64,000 nt of DNA from the NCBI GenBank assembly GCA_037389465.1, contig JAZARR010000154.1, forward strand, positions 434,001-498,000, in the 5' to 3' direction. This DNA is from Baylisascaris procyonis. Lineage: Eukaryota > Nematoda > Chromadorea > Rhabditida > Ascarididae. Within the stretch, counting starts at the first letter, position 1; every line of letters begins with the position of its first letter. Under the pieces are notes generated by a model that saw nothing but the letters and a program-made list of their open reading frames with translations, did not search any database and was not told the DNA's origin. The position numbers and the translations under genes are program-made. Shown piece after piece: positions 59,411 through 64,000 of this stretch.

Positions 59411-62400
59411 ACAGGTCATTTAGGAGATGTTTCTGTTCATGAAATCAGAAAATACCTAGTATGGAGCATCACCTGAGAGGTCGTTTCGGGTATCATTCTT
59501 CTACGTATTTAACTAGTCAACAAAAAATATACACTGCGCCTCATTTGCTATAAAGCACGCTTTCTAACTTGTTTCAAAGGTGGCATGCTTACGGCTGCTG
59601 CTTCAGTTACTTCAATAATTGAAGTACACAGATATTCACAACCACTGAAAAGGGGTGGCGCATTTGGGTAATACTACCGATGCTGTTTGATGCTGTAGAA
59701 GTTTCAGCATTTATTCTCATAAGTACGCATTTGTGTGGCGCGCAGACTCGAACAAAGTTGTGTCCTCAGTAGAAGAATTCTCTCGAGAATATTTATGATT
59801 TCATCCATGCCTCCTGAGCGTCCGAAAAATACGGCTTTCAGAATGCAGAAGCCGAGCAATTGAGTCGTTTGTTCTTTTGAGCGGACAGAAGACTGTTGTT
59901 TTGAAGAAGTCGGCGCACATCGACCGGCAATATCCGGCCCGCATCGACGGACGATTTCTTCCTATTTCAAGACCAATTTAAGAGGCAGGATGTTGGCACC
60001 TCCTCGGTATTCGAAAAGTTCTTTCGTGGTTTATGGAGCTTGATCGCTTGTATCCAAATTCGACCTACTGTATAAAAATTTGGTAAGTTCACCTCATTTA
60101 TAGCTGGCTATAATCAGGACTGGCAGCATGACCAAGCGCAACAAAACAGGATTCTGGAAATCACCTCAAGCGTTCATTATTACATGAGATTTCTTAACTA
60201 TTACTTTTCTGTTTCTTGATTTGGAACTGCTGGATAGGCAAATGCGGCCATCATTACATTGTAAATATGTGTGTTGCGAAATCTGCTTTCACGAAAGTTT
60301 AGGGAAGCGAAGAGAAACAAAAGGACAAGCGTGGCAAAGTAGCTCATGCACTTTTCCATCTTGTTCGACATACTACCCAGTTTCATGACTCACCTATCAA
60401 AAACAAAACGTGGGATAGGGCGAACGTGTTTTAAACTTATTTCATCATTCCTACAAATCTTCCTTAAAGGAGTCGCCTTCTTGATGGTAGACCACATCGT
60501 TGTAATATCCCTCGCAAGATGCATGCAAATTTTTAACACCTGTAAATACTTATCTTTCCTCAAAATTGACGAATCAACTTGAAAATGGTAAGGAGGTCTG
60601 ACTTTGATGTGTTGAAAGAGAGGCATCAATCCTGTCGAATGCAACGGTTGCGCATTGTATCGCTATGGAAGACAAGATTTTTCACCAATCCTGAAAATGT
60701 CAGCAATTCTTCTTCAATGAAAGATTGGAAAAGAAACTTGAACAAGAATTGCTCAATGTCGTTTATTTACTCTCATCAGCAAGACAAGCAAACATATTTC
60801 TACCGTTTATTGGTTGACAGCTTTAATATGGTGTTGTGAGCCCATGCTTCTCAAACTTCTGCCGATGCTGTCTCGGATATAATCATGTTTGTCAGCGCAC
60901 ACTGAACAGTTTTGAAGTGGTCAAAACTGCCCATTGCGCCAAAGGAAAACCTTCGTTAAAGATGTTCGATTCAGCGCGGATTATCAGAAATCGACGGAAT
61001 TTGCTGCTCTGACGTTTCATTACCTTCATAGTTTGCAACAGGTACACACAGGTGAAACCTTTTCGATCGATAAAATTGGTGAGTGGACACCTTGAATAAA
61101 CTGCACAGGAAAAGTGGTCAGAAGCGGAAATTCTGGATGTTGTTTGCAAGCATACTTGCCCTTGTTAGCTTGCCCCTCTAGCTTCCACCGCATGCATCCT
61201 GTCCTGTTAGCGTATGGATCGGACTGTGAAGATGGGAAGTGACGCTTTTGATTACAGTGAAGTGGAAGTTTAGAGATGGCGATAAATTCTTAGAAACGCA
61301 TCCCTCTCGTTATGTGGATCTGTGGAAAGAACGGTTCTGCATATGTCCTTAACAGATCAGAACAGATAGGTCGAAATGCATGAACCTTTGTTAGCCTCGC
61401 TCAGATTAAATGGGAATAGCATATTTTATCACAAGCACTGAAGTTGTCGTGCGAATCGTTGATTATCGAACTGTCGAGGATTTCAACCTCTTCGTTTAAA
61501 CCTAGCGTTCGAAACAGCACGGTCTAAATTATGCAAATTTAATTCTCTCACTGTGAATATGGAAGGATGCCGTCAATTTCTGTAATTTGAGATGGAAAAA
61601 TTGCAAACTTCAAGTCGTCTGGTTTTGTGAAGCAAATTTTAATATAGAGGAGGTTAAGCATATCGATGGCATCTGAGAGAAACTCTCAAGACCTAAACTT
61701 TCGTTCTGAGAATTGTGCAGATATAACAAAAATTAGCAAAGTTGGGTCTGAAGACTTCCCGAGTCTAAAAAACATTTTTGAGAAAGTTGGAGGTTGTTTT
61801 GAGGGCATCCTTAGATGACTGAAAGAAGGAATAAGATGGATTGTGAGATCGAAGGAGTTAAAAACTTGGTCAGACGTGCTAGACGGTAAACATAGTTATC
61901 ACATCTTTTACGGGATCACAACATGGATAACATCTTCCAGTTTCTCTATGTTCGGCAACGGTCATCAGGTTTCCATGCCATCATTAATTAGTGTGCACAA
62001 TCGTATGCACTGTTAGGAGATTGTATGAGCTGTCTTATTGCCACGGTCAAGGATTCGGGTCTGTTTATGTTTAATAAGAAACTGCTGTAATTTAGAGTTC
62101 TCCATAACTAAACCATTGCAGTCAGTTTTGTAAACTTAAATGAAAATTCGCGAAGCTTAGCTAGACAGGTTGCAAAAATCTGAAGCGTCGTCCTTATCAA
62201 CCCCTATCACTGCTACAACAGTTCAGTCTATGAGAACAGATTTCGAAGAAGTGCTGTCGTAGGTATATATGTTTCTCATACCGTCAAATACCAGAACGAA
62301 GCGTACTGACGAAGCGACCACTCGAAAGGTTATGTCCTGCAAGTCTTTTTCCCACCCCAAGTTTTTTCTGTACACGAGCGCCTGTTTCTCCGATTTAGTT

Positions 62401-62856
62401 GTCGATCTCTGAAGCCGTTCTTTGTGCATCGCCGCTCCTCAAATTATCCATCTAAAATGGTTGTCTCAACTTAACTTTAGAAACTGTGCACAAATGGAGC
62501 ATGACGCTGGCGATGACATTTTGGCTTTCTTGTCTTGCGCACTTATTGTTCACAATTTCTGTGGAAATCTTCGACTGCTCTGTACGAATCCTCTGAATGG
62601 AGACAGTGATGCTTATCCATAAATGATTTCTGTGGAAACTTTGACATACTAATAGAGAGCGAACAAATTTTGGAGAAATCATCATAGATGTGCACGGAAA
62701 ACGCTATCGGTGGGACTATAACCTAGTAAGAAACGGCTGATCTTTCCCTAACAACGAAAAGGATGCATACGGCTGCCCCTTTTCGTTCCTCATCCTTTTC
62801 CCTACATTCGTAATGAATACGCATGAACGTCACTATGGAAGTTCCTCCATAGCAAG
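59411..62856. other. No gene supported
   Basis: Only short ORFs of 60 to 86 codons are present on either strand (for example 60390-60644, 60892-61149 and 62452-62685), without linked splice sites, recognisable motifs or biased codon use. No tandem repeat or RNA gene was seen. It is probably intergenic or intronic. Confidence 0.4.
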
Positions 62857-63796
62857 GTGCTGAACTGCGGCTTCGGCGTCCCTCCGAACTATTCGGCATA
62901 TGTGAACGTCTTTGCTGTCATATGTGTATGCTCATTTGTGCTACTGGACATCCCTGCCGTTAAGATATCAGCAGCGTTAGCAACAAGTTTCTTTTGCATG
63001 TACACACTAGAAAAGCTCATGCAACATCCTTTGCTAAAAGCTCTGTTTATTGAGTTCAGCGGTCGGCAGCCACTCTTCGATGTTAGTGCAAGAGTTTAAG
63101 TCACCATGGCATCTGCTGTTTCACACCTTCCCAGCTGTTGCATTTCGAGTGCTTCCAACGGAAAGCCAACAACAGGTGATGTGGTAATAAAGTACGTCGC
63201 CGTCCTGGACGGAAACAGTGGAGAAGTTAAATTGTTCTGACCTGGAGGCCGCGTGCTCTATGGAACTTGAGTGGGACAGTCCTCCATGAAACATGGAACT
63301 TGAGTGGGACAACTTTCTAACCTGAAACCCAGCTCTTTCTCTCATCAAAGGCGTTCCTCCGCCTTATTATCTCAACATGGAAACCCTTCCGTTGACTTTG
63401 CTGCCCCCAACTTTTTTCTACAGCTCCCCGAACAAAATACCCTCCCGAGGGAATCCCAACAGCAAATCATTCTCCAGCTTTATCAACGTCGAATGCCATT
63501 TTTTCCACAGCATCCCTCACTTTCCCACCTTTACTTAAGATCGTTCTCCGGTCCCGTTCTACCTCAAAACATCCACAGAGGCTGTGCAACAGCCACCTTC
63601 CAACAGGACTGACTGTGAAAAAAGGGACTGCGAACATCTGGTGTTTAACGAATGGAGACCGGCACAACTATCCGACACAACTTCTTCAATAACCGTGATT
63701 ATCCACCCATTCAGCATCACGCGCCCATCACTTCTCTTTGTATTTCATGTCATTCCCATCAGTGAAAACCAGCAAGTGATAATATGGAAACTGTAG
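62857..63796 (+). other. Weak coding candidates near the right end
   Basis: Three plus-strand ORFs are worth noting. 62857-63099 has a hydrophobic segment (YVNVFAVICVCSFVLLDIPA) that could span a membrane. 63304-63612 is Gln/Pro-rich (LPRESQQQIILQLYQRRMPF) and follows a possible acceptor CATCAAAG at about 63350. 63584-63796 has CEKRDCEHLVFNEWRPAQL. They are in different frames, and I cannot connect them by splicing or name a family. One or more could be an exon of a gene continuing past the window. Confidence 0.25.
63260..63311. repeat. 19-base direct repeat
   Basis: ATGGAACTTGAGTGGGACA occurs exactly at 63260-63278 and 63293-63311, a 33-base period, in non-coding or weakly coding sequence. 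It is a likely local duplication. Confidence 0.85.
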
Positions 63797-64000
63797 GTCA
63801 CAGCTATTATGAAGTGGCTAAACAAGGAACTTAAAGCCTTTTACGGAAATAGTTGTGGACTCGTTTTCCCTTTCTGCGCTCAATCTGCGTAAACATCACG
63901 GTAGCAGCCCATAACCGCATGTTTAATCTACGCTATGAACGGTCTTTCGTTCACAGCCCAGATCAGTCTGTCACCTCAGTCTGCAAAAATCAACACCCTC

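Overview
The window looks like nuclear DNA of a parasitic nematode, most likely a clade V strongylid such as a hookworm; the exact species is inference. The pointers are AT-rich sequence, short exons (about 60 to 250 bases) in long introns, acceptors of the TTTCAG or TTTTAG type, donors of the GTAAGT, GTATxx or GTGAGx type, and an RTE-type non-LTR retroposon. There is no bacterial gene organisation, and I saw no rRNA, tRNA or CRISPR.

Left end (1-7.8 kb). The last two exons of an unidentified plus-strand gene end at 1536. A complete three-exon minus-strand gene at 3932-5690 encodes a 153-residue bacterial-type (GuaD-like, CDA-fold) guanine deaminase. At about 6.5-7.76 kb, plus-strand exons with matching splice phases form an unidentified gene.

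Centre (10.7-52.7 kb). One giant minus-strand gene dominates. I rebuilt about 47 exons by hand. Nearly all splice junctions keep phase, giving an open reading of about 2,500 codons. The protein has a basic Ser-rich N-terminus, an HMG-helix-like segment, about 25 to 30 C2H2/C2HC zinc fingers in several clusters, an acidic section with four SUMO-interaction-like motifs, a 228-residue Gln/Ala/Ser-rich exon and a further C-terminal finger cluster. Size, finger number and an LxCxE motif suggest a LIN-13-like chromatin protein (synMuvB class). The orthology is inferred, not proven. Its introns hold a truncated RTE element, a long AT-cored palindrome, (TA)n and small tandem duplications.

Right end (52.7-64 kb). 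Coding signal is sparse: candidate minus-strand 5' exons at 53.9 and 56.0-56.3 kb, a CpG-rich purine/pyrimidine-alternating tract at 56.4-56.66 kb that could be a promoter, an interrupted coding-like stretch at 57.5-57.9 kb, a decayed repeat array at 58.6-59.4 kb, and weak ORFs near 63.5 kb. The genes do not form an obvious pathway. The deaminase acts in purine salvage and the large gene most likely in chromatin repression.
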